DNA of 64,000 nucleotides from Mesorhizobium sp. (GTDB taxonomy: Bacteria; Pseudomonadota; Alphaproteobacteria; Rhizobiales; Rhizobiaceae). Under the pieces are notes generated by a model, which saw nothing but the letters and a program-made list of their open reading frames with translations, did no database searches and was not told where the DNA came from. The number at the start of each line of letters is the position of its first letter. Position 1 is the first letter of the stretch. Below are positions 43,487 through 54,319 of the stretch, in pieces. The stretch lies in NCBI RefSeq assembly GCF_016793485.1, contig NZ_JAEULZ010000001.1, positions 558,001 to 622,000 of the forward strand, read 5' to 3'. A program made the translations under genes and the position numbers.

Positions 43487-43521
43487 TTTTGCGCGCAAAA
43501 CAACCTATTTTGCGCGCAAAA
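43487..43521. promoter_or_regulatory. Twin perfect palindromes, operator candidate
   Basis: TTTTGCGCGCAAAA occurs twice, at 43487-43500 and 43508-43521. Centres are 21 bases apart, two helical turns, so two dimers could bind the same DNA face. The pair lies 35 bases upstream of the HNH gene start and past the 3' end of nrdJ, so the HNH gene is the likely target. No known regulator site comes to mind. Confidence 0.6.
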
Positions 43522-43558
43522 GTTGAATAATTAGCAGCTAATGCAGTGGCGTTTTTCC

Positions 43559-46500
43559 TCAGCTACACCCGCTCGTCGCCCCGCAAGTATCGCACTTCTC
43601 GCACGTGCCGTTTCGCACCATCGTGAAGTTCTGGCATTCCGAGCAGGAGTTGCCGGTGTAGCCTTGTAGCAGGGATTTGGCGCGGCGGTCGTTGGCGAGG
43701 GCCTTGGCGTCGGCGGCTTCCTGGGCGGCGGTGTCGGTGAAGAGGGCGGACGTTGCGTCGGCCTCTTCCTCGGCGATGTCCTCGGCAAGCTCGGCGGCGC
43801 GCTCCTCATAGTCGCGCTTGAAGGCCACCGCGCCGTCGCTCTCGGGGCGGATCGCGTGGGCGGCCGCCGTCTGCAGCGAGCGGACGTTGGAGCCGGCGAA
43901 GGCCGTCGGCGCGGAGCGGCTCGGCGTGGAGGTGATGCCGCCGAAACCCTTCGGCTCGGAAGACTGGCCGATGCTCGACACCAGCTTGACCGGCGAGGCG
44001 CCGCGCGTCAGGCCCTTGGAGAAGGGCGTCGCCTTGCCTTCGGTGATGCCCTTGCCGAGCGCCGTGTTGTCGAAGTTCGACTGGTCGACATGGGCGAGGT
44101 CGTGGCGCTCCAGATAGGAGACGGCGAGCTCGCGGAAGACGTAGTCGAGGATCGACGTGGCGTTCTTGATGGCGTCGTTGCCGACGACCATGCCGGCCGG
44201 CTCGAATTTTGTGAAGGTGAAGGCCTCCACAAATTCGTCCAGCGGCACGCCGTATTGCAGGCCGAGCGAGATGGCGATGGCGAAGTTGTTCATCATCGCG
44301 CGGAAGGCGGCGCCTTCCTTGTGCATGTCGATGAAGATTTCGCCGAGACGACCGTCGTCGAACTCGCCGGTGCGCAGGTAGACCTTGTGGCCGCCGACGA
44401 TCGCCTTCTGGGTGTAGCCCTTGCGGCGGTTCGGCAGCTTCTCGCGGTCGCGGTAGAGACGCTCGACCACGCGCTCGACGATCTTCTCGGTGACCTGAAC
44501 CGCGCGGGCGGCGGCGGGCGAGGCGACCAGCGCCTCGACCACATCGTCCTCGTCCTCCTCGTCATCGGAGATGAGCGAGGCGTTGAGCGGCTGGGAGAGC
44601 TTCGAGCCGTCGCGATAGAGCGCGTTGGCCTTCAGCGCCAGCTTCCACGACAGCATGTAGGCGTTCTTGCAGTCCTCGACGGTCGCCTCGTTGGGCATGT
44701 TGATCGTCTTGGAGATGGCGCCCGAGATGAACGGCTGGGCAGCCGCCATCATGCGGATGTGGCTCTCGACCGAGAGGTAGCGCTTGCCGATCTTGCCGCA
44801 GGGGTTGGCGCAGTCGAAGACGGGCAGGTGCTCGGCCTTCAGGTGCGGTGCGCCTTCCAGCGTCATGGCTCCGCAGACGTGGATGTTGGCGGCCTCGATG
44901 TCCTTCTTCGAGAAGCCAAGCGCAGGCAGCATCTCGAAGGAGAAGTCGCCAAGCTGCTCGTCGGTGAAGCCGAACGTCTCCTTCACCCAGTCGGCGCCGA
45001 GCGTCCACTGGTTGAAGACGAACTTGATGTCGAAGGCGGAGCCGAGCGCGGCGTTGACGGCCGCGATCTTCTCGTCGGTGAAGCCCTTGGCCTTCAGCGA
45101 GCCGGGGTTGATGCCGGGGGCCTGGTTGAGGTTGCCGTGGCCGACGGCATAGGCCTCGATCTCGGCGATCTGCGCCTCGCCATAGCCGAGCGTACGCAGG
45201 GCTTCGGGAACGGCGCGGTTGATGATCTTGAAGTAGCCGCCGCCGGCGAGCTTCTTGAACTTCACCAGCGCGAAGTCGGGCTCGATGCCGGTAGTGTCGC
45301 AATCCATGACGAGGCCGATCGTGCCGGTCGGCGCGATGACGGTCGACTGCGCGTTGCGGTAACCGTGCTCCTCGCCAAGCTCGATGGCGCGGTCCCACGC
45401 GATCTTGGCGCGCTCGCCGAGTTCGGCCTGCTTGAGATCGGCATGGACGAGCGGCACGGGATTGACCGCGAGCTTTTCGTAGCCGTCCTTCTGGCCATGA
45501 GCCGCGCGGCGATGGTTGCGCATGACGCGCAGCATGGATTCCGCGTTGCGGTCGTAGTTCGGGAAGGCGCCGAGCTCGGCTGCCATCTCGGCCGACGTGG
45601 CGTAGGAGACGCCTGTCATGATGGCGGTAAGCGCGCCGCAGATGGCGCGGCCCTCTGCCGAGTCATAGGGGATGCCAGAGGTCATCAGCAGGCCGCCGAT
45701 GTTGGTGTAGCCGAGGCCGAGCGTGCGGTACTCGTAGGAGAGTTTTGCGATCTCCTTCGAGGGGAACTGCGCCATCATGACCGAGATCTCGAGCACCATG
45801 GTCCACAGGCGCACGGTGTGCTCGTAGGCCGCAATGTCGATCGTGCCGTCGGCGTTGCGGTAGGGCAGGAGGTTGATCGAGGCGAGGTTGCAGGCCGTGT
45901 CGTCGAGGAACATGTATTCCGAGCACGGGTTGGAGCCGCGGATCGGGCCACCGGCCGGCGAGGTGTGCCAGTCGTTCATGGTGGTGTTGAAGTGCAGGCC
46001 CGGGTCGGCCGACGCCCATGCGGCGTAACCGATCTTCTCCCAGAGGTCGCGGGCCTTCAGCGTCTTCATCACCTTGCCGTCCTTGCGGGCGGTGAGCTTC
46101 CAGTCGCCGTCGGTCTCGACCGCGCGCAGGAAATTGTCCTTGAGCGAGATCGAGTTGTTGGAGTTCTGGCCGGACACGGTGAGGTAGGCCTCGGAGTCCC
46201 AGTCGGTGTCGTAGGTCTTGAAGTCGATGGCCGTGTAGCCCTGCCTTGCGAACTGGATGACGCGCTTGACGTAGTTCTCCGGCACGCCGTCACGCTTGGC
46301 GTCCTTGATGGCGCGCTTCAGGGCAGGGTTCTTGTTCGGGTCGTAGCAGTCGTCGCCGGGGCCTTCGCAGGCTACGCACGCCTTCATGACGGCTGCCATG
46401 TGCTTCTTGACGATCTTCGAGCCGGTGACCAGCGAGGCGACCTTCTGCTCCTCGTTGACCTTCCAGTCGATGAAGGACTCGATATCGGGATGATCGGCGT

Positions 46501-47350
46501 CGACGATGACCATCTTGGCGGCGCGGCGGGTGGTGCCGCCCGACTTGATGGCGCCGGCGGCGCGGTCGCCGATCTTGAGGAAGGACATCAGGCCGGACGA
46601 GCGGCCGCCGCCGGACAGCTTTTCGCCTTCGCCGCGCAGATGCGAGAAGTTGGAGCCGGTGCCCGAGCCGTATTTGAACAGGCGGGCTTCACGCACCCAC
46701 AGGTCCATGATGCCGCCCTCGTTGACGAGGTCGTCGCCGACGGACTGGATGAAGCAGGCGTGCGGCTGCGGGTGCTCGTAGGCGGACTTCGACTTGGTCA
46801 GCTTGCCGGTGAAGGGATCGACATAAAAGTGGCCCTGGCCGGGGCCGTCGATGCCGTAGGCCCAGTGCAGGCCGGTGTTGAACCACTGCGGCGAGTTGGG
46901 CGCGACGCGCTGCGTGGCGAGCATATAGGACAGTTCGTCCATGAACGCCTGCGCGTCATCCTCGGACTTGAAGTAGCCGCCCTTCCAGCCCCAGTAGGTC
47001 CAGGTGCCGGCAAGGCGGGTGAAGACCTGGCGGGCATCGCGCTCGGAACCATAGCGCTCGGCCTCGGGCAGTTCGGCAAGGGCGGCCTCGTCGGGAACCG
47101 AGCGCCACAGGAAGGAGGGGACGTCATTCTCCTCGACCTTCTTCAGCCGCGCGGGGACGCCGGCCTTGCGGAAATACTTCTGCGCGAGGATGTCGGCGGC
47201 GACCTGGGAGAACTGCGCGGGCACGTCGATGTCGTCGAGGCGGAAGACGACCGAGCCGTCCGGGTTCTTGATCTCGGAGAGCGCCTTGCGGAATTCGATC
47301 TCCGCGTATGCGGATTGTCCTGCCTTGGTGAAGCGCCGCTCGATATGCAT
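43559..47350 (-). CDS. nrdJ: Adenosylcobalamin-dependent ribonucleotide reductase (class II)
   Basis: 1263 residues. It makes deoxyribonucleotides using adenosylcobalamin as radical source, without oxygen dependence. Recognisable parts: [15 protein letters not shown], the disulfide cysteine in [15 protein letters not shown], the active-site [10 protein letters not shown] region, the [13 protein letters not shown] strand and a C-terminal Cys-rich tail ([19 protein letters not shown]) typical of large rhizobial NrdJ. Length is normal for that group. An NrdR box lies upstream at 47617-47634. Confidence 0.96.
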   Translation of the reverse strand: MHIERRFTKAGQSAYAEIEFRKALSEIKNPDGSVVFRLDDIDVPAQFSQVAADILAQKYFRKAGVPARLKKVEENDVPSFLWRSVPDEAALAELPEAERYGSERDARQVFTRLAGTWTYWGWKGGYFKSEDDAQAFMDELSYMLATQRVAPNSPQWFNTGLHWAYGIDGPGQGHFYVDPFTGKLTKSKSAYEHPQPHACFIQSVGDDLVNEGGIMDLWVREARLFKYGSGTGSNFSHLRGEGEKLSGGGRSSGLMSFLKIGDRAAGAIKSGGTTRRAAKMVIVDADHPDIESFIDWKVNEEQKVASLVTGSKIVKKHMAAVMKACVACEGPGDDCYDPNKNPALKRAIKDAKRDGVPENYVKRVIQFARQGYTAIDFKTYDTDWDSEAYLTVSGQNSNNSISLKDNFLRAVETDGDWKLTARKDGKVMKTLKARDLWEKIGYAAWASADPGLHFNTTMNDWHTSPAGGPIRGSNPCSEYMFLDDTACNLASINLLPYRNADGTIDIAAYEHTVRLWTMVLEISVMMAQFPSKEIAKLSYEYRTLGLGYTNIGGLLMTSGIPYDSAEGRAICGALTAIMTGVSYATSAEMAAELGAFPNYDRNAESMLRVMRNHRRAAHGQKDGYEKLAVNPVPLVHADLKQAELGERAKIAWDRAIELGEEHGYRNAQSTVIAPTGTIGLVMDCDTTGIEPDFALVKFKKLAGGGYFKIINRAVPEALRTLGYGEAQIAEIEAYAVGHGNLNQAPGINPGSLKAKGFTDEKIAAVNAALGSAFDIKFVFNQWTLGADWVKETFGFTDEQLGDFSFEMLPALGFSKKDIEAANIHVCGAMTLEGAPHLKAEHLPVFDCANPCGKIGKRYLSVESHIRMMAAAQPFISGAISKTINMPNEATVEDCKNAYMLSWKLALKANALYRDGSKLSQPLNASLISDDEEDEDDVVEALVASPAAARAVQVTEKIVERVVERLYRDREKLPNRRKGYTQKAIVGGHKVYLRTGEFDDGRLGEIFIDMHKEGAAFRAMMNNFAIAISLGLQYGVPLDEFVEAFTFTKFEPAGMVVGNDAIKNATSILDYVFRELAVSYLERHDLAHVDQSNFDNTALGKGITEGKATPFSKGLTRGASPVKLVSSIGQSSEPKGFGGITSTPSRSAPTAFAGSNVRSLQTAAAHAIRPESDGAVAFKRDYEERAAELAEDIAEEEADATSALFTDTAAQEAADAKALANDRRAKSLLQGYTGNSCSECQNFTMVRNGTCEKCDTCGATSGCS

Positions 47351-48233
47351 GGTCCCGTGTCCCTTCTTATCTATATATAGCGCCTTGCGAGGGAACTTTC
47401 CCGCCCAATCTCACGAAGACGCAGTCCACCGTTGCCGCCGTCCCGAAACGGCGACTTCCCTGTCCCTCGCTGCTGCCCGCTGCCTGACATGCCAACTCCT
47501 TGCGGAGCCTTGCTTTCCGGTCTGCGGACGGACCCGCGAAAGTCCCTCAAAACTGAAAACTCGATGATTCCTCCATCGGAGGAATTCCACATTATCTAGC
47601 GTCGAGTTTGCCCGCAAACACTAAATATAGTGTTAACAGAGTATTTTTCAAACCCGTCGCCTTGTCCCTAACAGCCCCTCATGCGCATGCAAAAACCAAG
47701 CCTCCGGTCGTTCATCCAAACCGGACAAACCGCCTGAAAACCCGCTCAAATCTGGAAACTTTATACCGGCCTGGAGTTCTTCCGGCCGCGCCCGAAACAG
47801 GAGCGCATGGCCTATAAAGGGCGACTCGTTTCCGGCCGTCAAGGATTCGTTTTTAATAGTTTTGTGACCCCAACATCTTGTGTGCCGGCTATGTGGATAA
47901 CGGGGAGGATTTGCGCGGGTTTTCCGTATCCGGCATCGAAAACAACCGCCAAGGCGATGATACGAACTGTCGGGCGGTTTTACGCCGTCACGTGGAAGCG
48001 GTCATGACGGCGAAACCCCCGGCGGGCTGCCGGCGGCTCCACATCACGCATATGTGTGCGCGGTTCCGGCCCGTTTGTCGAAAATGCCGCATAGCTTGTC
48101 GTTGACGCCGCCGTGGCGCCGGCGCCTAGTCGCGGCCGAACGTTACGGCATCCGACCAGGTTTCCCTTAAGGAAATCGTTAACGATGCGCTCCTAGGCTC
48201 TGCGTGTGTCCCTTCGGTTTGGTTTGAGTACCG
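47351..48233. other. Long intergenic region between divergent nrdJ and the GGDEF gene
   Basis: About 880 bases without a convincing gene. It contains the NrdR box, a hairpin GATTCCTCC-ATC-GGAGGAATTCC (about 47566-47588) in the nrdJ leader, and one exact DnaA-box-like TGTGGATAA at 47892-47900. I looked for a cobalamin riboswitch in the nrdJ leader and saw no core match. Short frames (for example 47807-48007) lack SD and composition support. Confidence 0.5.
47590..47634 (-). promoter_or_regulatory. nrdJ promoter with NrdR box
   Basis: AACACTAAATATAGTGTT (47617-47634) fits the NrdR consensus palindrome ACACTATATATAGTGT closely. On the minus strand it is followed by TAGATAAT (about 47598-47591), a good -10 element, so the box overlaps the -35 area. 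NrdR represses ribonucleotide reductase genes in response to dATP/ATP. A second box at the usual spacing was not seen. Confidence 0.7.
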
Positions 48234-48995
48234 ATGGAAAAGCTCCGTCCGTGGCTTGAGAATTTTGGCTTCGATTCCCTGAAGCGTGCCGCGCTTCTCC
48301 TTGTCACCGTGCTTGCCGGTGTCGAGTTGCTGGTCGTCATCTACTACTGGGACTTGGGACGCAGCAGGCTCGAATCCGAACTGGCAATTTCCGCCGTCAT
48401 CGCGGTTCTGGTCGGCTTGCCGGTCATTCTCTACGTGGTGACGCAGCACAGCCGTCTGCAAAGGCTGACAGAGAAACTGGCGCAACTCAGTTCCTCCGAC
48501 CAGATGACCGGGCTTCTCAATCGCCAGACGTTCGTCGAGCGCCTGGGGGTGCGTCTGTACAAGACCGGCAAGGGCAAGAGCGCCGGTGTGCTGGCCTACA
48601 TCGATGCAGACCACTTCAAGGCGATAAACGACCGCCATGGACATGCCGTCGGCGACAAGGTCATCCAGATCATCGCCACGAAAATCAAGGCTATAGCCAG
48701 GCAGAACGACCTGTGTGGTCGGCTGGGCGGCGAAGAGTTCGGTATTTTCCTGCCGGGCGTGACGCTCGCAGAGGCCGGGGCGATCGCCGACCGACTGCGA
48801 TGCGAGGTCAATGAGTCCGAAAGCGAACTTGGCGTGCCAGGCCTGAAGATGTCGGTGTCCATTGGGATCGCATCCCACAAGCCGGGTGCAACGGCGCTAG
48901 ACACCATGCAGGCAGCGGACCGCAGCCTCTATGCAGCCAAGAATGGGGGACGAAACGCGGTGGTCGTCGAACTGGAGCGCTACCGGTTCGGCTGA
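48234..48995 (+). CDS. Membrane-anchored GGDEF diguanylate cyclase
   Basis: 253 residues. Two membrane helices (AALLLVTVLAGVELLVVIYYW and ISAVIAVLVGLPVILYVV) and a short linker precede a GGDEF domain: YIDADHFKAINDRHGHAVGD and the active-site loop GGEEF. The catalytic loop is intact, so it should make cyclic di-GMP. No sensor domain apart from the membrane part and no EAL domain. Confidence 0.92.
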   Translation: MEKLRPWLENFGFDSLKRAALLLVTVLAGVELLVVIYYWDLGRSRLESELAISAVIAVLVGLPVILYVVTQHSRLQRLTEKLAQLSSSDQMTGLLNRQTFVERLGVRLYKTGKGKSAGVLAYIDADHFKAINDRHGHAVGDKVIQIIATKIKAIARQNDLCGRLGGEEFGIFLPGVTLAEAGAIADRLRCEVNESESELGVPGLKMSVSIGIASHKPGATALDTMQAADRSLYAAKNGGRNAVVVELERYRFG

Positions 48996-49014
48996 ATTTA
49001 TGGCGAGATGCTGG

Positions 49015-49497
49015 TCAGGCGTATTTGCGCGGATCGGCGCCGAACGCTGCGATGAGCTTGCAGAGGTCGGGTTCGTTGAGCATACGGGCCGCGTCAGCGG
49101 GTTTCACCCACTTGCGCTTGCGCTGCCGCCTTTCCTTCCACTTGTCGGCCACCATGTCGACTTCGAGGGGAAATACGAGAACCTCACACGGGACGGCTTC
49201 GCCTGATGACCGGATCTTGCTGTAGAAGTAGCGGCCGGCTTCCTTGCGCGCGACGGCGCCGGAAATGCCTGCTTCCTCGCCCGCTTCGCGGGCAGCGGCA
49301 TCACCGAGATCCTCGCCAGCTTCCGGCCAGCCCTTGGGCAGCACCCAACGCCCGGTGTCGCGGCTGGTGATCAGCATGATCTCGACGCCCGTTTCGGCCT
49401 TGCGCCAGGGAAGGGCAGCAACCTGGATGCGGCAGGGCAACTTGCCAAAGAGCCGGCGCACCCTTTCGACCAGATTGTTGCCCGTTACCGCGTTCAT
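49015..49497 (-). CDS. NUDIX hydrolase
   Basis: 160 residues. The NUDIX box reads GWPEAGEDLGDAAAREAGEE-AGI, matching GX5EX7REUXEEXGU. The start region RRLFGKLPCRIQVAALPWRK and WVLPKGWPEAG resemble the DIPP/diadenosine polyphosphate hydrolase subgroup. ATG 49497 has the SD GGAGGT; the frame is open upstream. Confidence 0.9.
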   Translation of the reverse strand: MNAVTGNNLVERVRRLFGKLPCRIQVAALPWRKAETGVEIMLITSRDTGRWVLPKGWPEAGEDLGDAAAREAGEEAGISGAVARKEAGRYFYSKIRSSGEAVPCEVLVFPLEVDMVADKWKERRQRKRKWVKPADAARMLNEPDLCKLIAAFGADPRKYA

Positions 49498-49708
49498 GAC
49501 CTCCACGAGGCTAAGCCTCGACCCCTCCGATTCATTTGCCGTCTTACTATTTTTAGGGCTAATTCCCGAAAATAGAAGCGGAAAAACGTTCAAAAACAGG
49601 CAAATCCAGCCACACTCCAGCCTCGGCGGCTGGAAAGTGCATGAAAACATGATTCGGACGCTGGAATGTGACGCGAGAGGCGCCGGTATGTAACGGCGGC
49701 TGAGGTCG

Positions 49709-50206
49709 TCAGCCGACGTGGTCGTCGGCAATCGGCTTCTGGTAAGTGAAGCCCATGTCCCACGGGAAGTAGATCCATGTGTCCTGGCTGACTTCGGTCA
49801 CGAAGGTATCGACCAGCGGACGGCCCTTGGGCTTGGCATAGACCGTGGCGAAATGGGCTTTCGGCAGCATGGCGCGTACGATGCCGGCTGTCTTACCGGT
49901 GTCGGTGAGGTCGTCGATGATCAGAACGCCTTCGCCCTCGTTTTCCGTCAGCGAGGGCGTGATCTCCTTGAGGACCGCGAGTTCGCCCTGCGAGGTGTAG
50001 TCATGGTATGACGCGACACAGACGGTCTCGATGACGCGGATCCCGAGTTCCCGTGAGATGATGGCTGCGGGCACAAGACCGCCGCGCGTGATGCAGACGA
50101 TCGCCTTCCACTGGCCGTTGACGCCCGAAAGCCGCCAGGCGAGCGCGCGCGCATCGCGGTGGAACTGGTCCCACGAAACCGGGAAAGCCTTTTCGGGAAG
50201 CGACAT
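49709..50206 (-). CDS. gpt: Xanthine (hypoxanthine/guanine) phosphoribosyltransferase
   Basis: 165 residues. Type I phosphoribosyltransferase that salvages xanthine and guanine. The PRPP-binding motif [18 protein letters not shown] and the N-terminal [19 protein letters not shown] are as in Gpt, with the C-terminal [10 protein letters not shown] for base contact. ATG 50206 gives the family start [19 protein letters not shown]. Confidence 0.93.
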   Translation of the reverse strand: MSLPEKAFPVSWDQFHRDARALAWRLSGVNGQWKAIVCITRGGLVPAAIISRELGIRVIETVCVASYHDYTSQGELAVLKEITPSLTENEGEGVLIIDDLTDTGKTAGIVRAMLPKAHFATVYAKPKGRPLVDTFVTEVSQDTWIYFPWDMGFTYQKPIADDHVG

Positions 50207-50313
50207 GCGATTGCACTCCACTCGTTGGAATGCAGCCGGAATTAGCCGGGAAGCCGGGTTTCTGGCAAGTCCGAGATAGGGCCGTCGACCGATTGTCCGC
50301 AGCTAAACTTGCT

Positions 50314-51138
50314 TCAACGGGACAGAAAGGCGGTGACGGGCACGGACTGCAGGACGGTGCGGGTGACGCCGCCGAAGAGAAGCTGCTTCAGCCACGAGTG
50401 GCTGTAAGCGCCGAGTACGAGCAGGTCTGCTCCGGTTTCCGCGAGACGGTTGCGGATGACATCGTCGGCCGCTAGCCCGCCGGACGCGGCATTGTGGATG
50501 GTCACGGCGACGCCATGCCGCTCAAGCGCGGCTGCGATGTCGACCCCGGGCTCGACATCGTCGGGACCTTCCGGAGGATCGACGAGCAACACTTCGACGC
50601 CTTCGGCCTCGATCAGGAAGGGCAGCGCGTCAAAGGTTGCGCGCGACGCTTCGCGGCTGCCGTTCCAGGCGACGACGACCCGGCGAAATGCGGCGAGGGG
50701 CGGGGCCTCGCGCGGGGTGACCAGAACCGGGCGCCCTGCATCGAAGAGCAGCGCGTCGACATCCGGAGAGGCGCCGTCCTCGCCGCCCTGCGAGGCGACG
50801 ACCAGATCGCAACTGCGCGCGCTGGCGATGCCGGAATGGGCGCTGTCGCCCGAAAAGCTCTCGAGGCTACGCCATTCGGCGGCGACGCCCGCGCCAGCGG
50901 TGCGCTCGCGAAACACGGCCTCGATCTTCTTCGACCGCTCGTCGTTGATCTCGCTGGTGGCCTGGATGAACTCGGCGTCGGGAAAACCGATGGTCGAGGT
51001 GTAGGGGACCGGAAGCGCCTCGGCATGCAGGCCGATGAGATGGCTTTCGAAGCGCGCGGCAAGCGCGCCGGCACAGTCGCTGACGCGCTGCGCGTCCTCC
51101 TCGCTCTGGATGATGGCAAGAATGGTCTTGAAGGGCAT
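50314..51138 (-). CDS. Universal stress protein with tandem Usp domains
   Basis: 274 residues. Domain 1 starts MPFKTILAIIQSEEDAQRV; domain 2 starts FRRVVVAWNGSREASRATFDAL and ends with the ATP-binding motif LGAYSHSWLKQLLFGGVTRT. The tandem form is common in rhizobia. ATG 51138 has a strong SD (GGGAGG). Confidence 0.88.
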   Translation of the reverse strand: MPFKTILAIIQSEEDAQRVSDCAGALAARFESHLIGLHAEALPVPYTSTIGFPDAEFIQATSEINDERSKKIEAVFRERTAGAGVAAEWRSLESFSGDSAHSGIASARSCDLVVASQGGEDGASPDVDALLFDAGRPVLVTPREAPPLAAFRRVVVAWNGSREASRATFDALPFLIEAEGVEVLLVDPPEGPDDVEPGVDIAAALERHGVAVTIHNAASGGLAADDVIRNRLAETGADLLVLGAYSHSWLKQLLFGGVTRTVLQSVPVTAFLSR

Positions 51139-51279
51139 GGTTTCCTCCCTGAGGCGCGACGCCAAGATGCATCCACTCCGCTGTCACAGGCAAGGTGGGT
51201 GGGTGGCGCAACTTTGAACAAGAAACAAACGCTTTGGCGACCAGCGGCGTTCCGGCAGAACGGTTGTTTCGTTTGCGGA

Positions 51280-52017
51280 CTATTTCGCGGGCAGTGAGGC
51301 GACCATGGCTTCGACCGCCTGCCGCGCGGCGTCGAGCGCCTCCGGCGTGCGAGCGCGCACGACCAACTCGGTGTGGAAGCCGCCGTCGAGATATTTCGGA
51401 TAGGAGCCGATGATGGTGTCGGGATGCGCCTTCTGGATCTCGGCCAGCGGTCCGCCGATGATACCTTCGCCGTGCGGGCAGGGAACCGTCGCCGAAAGCA
51501 GTTTCGTGCCCGTGCGCAGCGTCGGGACGACATTGTCGAGCATCGCCTGGAAGATGGAGGGGACGCCGGCCATGACGTGGACGTTGCCGATACGAAAGCC
51601 GGGCGCGACCGAGACGGGATTGTCGATGTGCTCCGCGCCGACGGGCATGCGCGCCATGCGCTTGCGGGCCTCGTTGAACTCGATGTCGCGCTTTGCGTAG
51701 CTCTCGCCGAGCAAGGCCAAGGCCTTTGCGTCGTATTCGCAGGGAACGCCGAAGGCCTTCGCTACGGAGTCGGCGGTGATGTCGTCATGTGTCGGGCCGA
51801 TGCCGCCGGTGGTGAAGACGTAATCGTAGCGGACGCGCAGCGCGTTGACGGCGACGACGATCTCGTCTTCCTCGTCGGGGACGACGCGCACTTCCTTCAG
51901 GTCGATGCCGATCGCCGTCATGATGTCGGCGAGATGACCGATGTTGCGGTCCTTGGTGCGGCCCGAGAGAATCTCATCGCCAATGACGATCATGGCGGCT
52001 GTGACGATATCGGACAT
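51280..52017 (-). CDS. CinA N-terminal (molybdopterin-binding-like) domain protein
   Basis: 245 residues with the COG1058 domain: IVIGDEILSGRTKDRNIGHLAD, FTTGGIGPTHDDITADSVA and VMAGVPSIFQAML. The C-terminal nicotinamide-nucleotide amidase domain of full CinA is absent, as in many alphaproteobacterial paralogues. It may act as an ADP-ribose pyrophosphatase-like enzyme; uncertain. Confidence 0.87.
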   Translation of the reverse strand: MSDIVTAAMIVIGDEILSGRTKDRNIGHLADIMTAIGIDLKEVRVVPDEEDEIVVAVNALRVRYDYVFTTGGIGPTHDDITADSVAKAFGVPCEYDAKALALLGESYAKRDIEFNEARKRMARMPVGAEHIDNPVSVAPGFRIGNVHVMAGVPSIFQAMLDNVVPTLRTGTKLLSATVPCPHGEGIIGGPLAEIQKAHPDTIIGSYPKYLDGGFHTELVVRARTPEALDAARQAVEAMVASLPAK

Positions 52018-52194
52018 TCTGTGACCTCGGAGAGACTGACGTCACTTAGCGCGCAGCCCGGCGCGCCGCAACGCCTTCCATTCTGTGAACAATCTGTCCG
52101 CGAACAGGCGGCTTCCATTGAACGATCAAGCCACTAGTTCTGCGATTGTGCGGCGCAGCAGGCGCCTGATGGATTTCACGCAGGAGTAAAGACA

Positions 52195-52794
52195 ATGGCA
52201 AAAATTCTGGTGCTCTACTATTCGAGCTGGGGCCACATGGAGCAGATGGCGAAGGCTGCAGCCGAAGGCGCGAAGGACGCCGGCGCGGACGTGACGATCA
52301 AGCGCGTGCCGGAACTGGTGTCCGAAGACGTTGCCAAGGCAGCCTACTACAAGCTCGATCAGGAAGCGCCGATCGCCCAGCCGCTGGAGCTTGCCGACTA
52401 CGACGGCATCATTCTTGGCGTCTCGACCCGCTACGGCTCGATGGCAGCGCAGATGAAGAACTTCCTCGACCAGACCGGCCCGCTCTGGGCTAAGGGCGCT
52501 CTGCTCAACAAGGTTGGCTCCGTGATGGCCTCGACTGCCACTCAGCACGGCGGCGCGGAACTCGCGCTCATCAATGCGCAGGTGTTCATGCAGCACCACG
52601 GCATGATCATCGTTCCGCTGTCCTACGCATACCAGGGACAGTCGGGCAACGACGTGGTGCGCGGCGGCGCGCCTTACGGCATGACGACGACCTCGGACAC
52701 CGACGGCTCGCGCCAGCCTTCCGCGCAGGAACTGGAAGGCGCAAAATTCCAGGGCAAGCGCGTTGCCGAGATCGCGGCCAAGCTGCACGGCTGA
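52195..52794 (+). CDS. wrbA: NAD(P)H:quinone oxidoreductase, WrbA type
   Basis: 199 residues. Flavodoxin-like, FMN-binding, two-electron quinone reductase. Motifs: [53 protein letters not shown] and GASTI-type end region [10 protein letters not shown] (here GGAPYGMTT). Length standard. Confidence 0.94.
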   Translation: MAKILVLYYSSWGHMEQMAKAAAEGAKDAGADVTIKRVPELVSEDVAKAAYYKLDQEAPIAQPLELADYDGIILGVSTRYGSMAAQMKNFLDQTGPLWAKGALLNKVGSVMASTATQHGGAELALINAQVFMQHHGMIIVPLSYAYQGQSGNDVVRGGAPYGMTTTSDTDGSRQPSAQELEGAKFQGKRVAEIAAKLHG

Positions 52795-52815
52795 TTTCTG
52801 CTGAACTGGACTGTC

Positions 52816-52848
52816 GAGGGCGGCCCCGTTGAGGGCCGCCTTTCTCTT
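52816..52848 (+). terminator. Terminator of wrbA
   Basis: GGGCGGCCC-CGTTGA-GGGCCGCC followed by TTTCTCTT, 22 bases past the stop. Confidence 0.85.
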
Positions 52849-52906
52849 ATGTGCTTGTCGTCGACGCGGCCTTGGTTAGTTTGTGCCAATCACGAACGGG
52901 GGCGGC

Positions 52907-53866
52907 ATGGCTTCGATCATCGGCTGGGTTCTCAGCGCAATCTTCCTGATCGTATTTCTCGCCGCCGGCTATTTCGTCCTGGCGACGCGGCGGATTGCCG
53001 AGCGTGCGGAGCGGACCATTCCACCTGCCGGAAAATTCATCGACATCGATGGCAATCGCATCCACTACGTCGAGCAGGGCGAGGGGAGGCCGATCGTGTT
53101 CGTCCACGGACTCGGCGGACAACTGCATCATTTCCGCCATCCGACCTTCCCGACCTTGCCCGGCTATCGTCTGATCGCATTGGACCGGCCGGGGTCAGGC
53201 TATTCGGTCCGTGCGGCGGGCTCGAGCGCGCGACTTCCGGAGCAGGCTAGGGTCGTTGCCGACTTCATCGCGACGCTCGGTTTGGAAAAGCCGCTGCTGG
53301 TCGGTCATTCGCTCGGGGGTGCTGTCGCGTTGACGTTGGCGCTGAACCATCCCGAGGCGATCTCCGGCGTCGTGACCCTGGCGCCGCTGACCCACATGGA
53401 AGATGCCATCCGAGCCGAATTCAAGGCGCTCTACATCAAGTCGACGCCGAAGCGCTGGCTGATCGCGAATACGACGGCGGTGCCGGCGTCCCTGAAATAC
53501 GCGCCGCAGACGCTCGACTTCGTATTCGGGCCGCAGAAATGGCCTGAGGACTACATTATTGCCGGCGGCGGCATGCTGGGCCTGCGGCCGAGCCATTTCT
53601 TTGCCACGTCAAGCGACATCGTGGCGATCGAGCAAGACCTCGGCGCAATAGAGAAACGCTACGGTGAGATCACCGTGCCGGCTGCGATGATGTTCGGTTC
53701 GGGCGACCGGGTCCTCGACCACAAGCGGCACGGGCTGCCGATGCGCGACAAGATCGCCGGGCTCGACTTCGTATTGCTAGACGGACACGGGCACATGCTG
53801 CAGTTCATGGCGAAAGGGGAGGTCGCGGACCTGGTGAAACGCACGGCGCAGAAAGCGTTTTCCTGA
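52907..53866 (+). CDS. Membrane-anchored alpha/beta hydrolase
   Basis: 319 residues. An N-terminal membrane helix (SIIGWVLSAIFLIVFLAAGYF) is followed by a standard hydrolase fold: IVFVHGLGGQLHHF, nucleophile LVGHSLGGAVALTLAL (GHSLG), Asp in MMFGSGDRVLD and His in LDGHGHMLQ. Substrate unknown. Confidence 0.88.
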   Translation: MASIIGWVLSAIFLIVFLAAGYFVLATRRIAERAERTIPPAGKFIDIDGNRIHYVEQGEGRPIVFVHGLGGQLHHFRHPTFPTLPGYRLIALDRPGSGYSVRAAGSSARLPEQARVVADFIATLGLEKPLLVGHSLGGAVALTLALNHPEAISGVVTLAPLTHMEDAIRAEFKALYIKSTPKRWLIANTTAVPASLKYAPQTLDFVFGPQKWPEDYIIAGGGMLGLRPSHFFATSSDIVAIEQDLGAIEKRYGEITVPAAMMFGSGDRVLDHKRHGLPMRDKIAGLDFVLLDGHGHMLQFMAKGEVADLVKRTAQKAFS

Positions 53867-53867
53867 C

Positions 53868-54119
53868 CTAGGAATTGGGCTGGTTTACCGAAGCGGATTC
53901 AATTTGTTTGCCGCCCGCAGTCTTCCGCACGGAAGGCGCATCGAGCCTGTTGCGATAGATTCGCTCGAGAATCTCGCATGCGATGCGCGCGCGGTATTCT
54001 TCCCGCCCGCTGAGAACACAGCCCCCCAGCACCGCCGGCGCCGCACGCGTGTCGTCCCAGACCATCCATTTGCCCGATGGTTCTGGCAGGCACCGAAATC
54101 TCTTGCCGCGCTCCTCCAT
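53868..54119 (-). CDS. Small hypothetical protein (83 residues)
   Basis: The core PSGKWMVWDDTRAAPAVLGG and EEYRARIACEILERIYRNRLD reads like a compact alpha/beta domain found in other short rhizobial proteins. The strand is convergent with the hydrolase, 1 base apart. No function known. Confidence 0.55.
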   Translation of the reverse strand: MEERGKRFRCLPEPSGKWMVWDDTRAAPAVLGGCVLSGREEYRARIACEILERIYRNRLDAPSVRKTAGGKQIESASVNQPNS

Positions 54120-54319
54120 TGCGCACCTCCAAGACGGCCAAAACGCTTAACTTCGGCGTCGCGTATTTGGTTCATCTGCCACAAGGGGTATGGTTACCAA
54201 AAGCTTGATATGGCTATGTTTTGCGAAGCGGGCTACCAAACGAAATACCCGTCTGGAAATGGCCGGACTTCGGCTGTATGATCCATCTGTTCGCGCCATG
54301 CTGGGGAGCTGTAGCGTCC

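Noticed and set aside
43856-47380. Open frame of 1174 codons antisense to nrdJ
   Set aside because: It is a shadow frame caused by high GC and codon bias of nrdJ; no domain and no SD.
47892-47900. DnaA-box-like TGTGGATAA
   Set aside because: Single occurrence with no cluster or AT-rich unwinding region, so not an origin.
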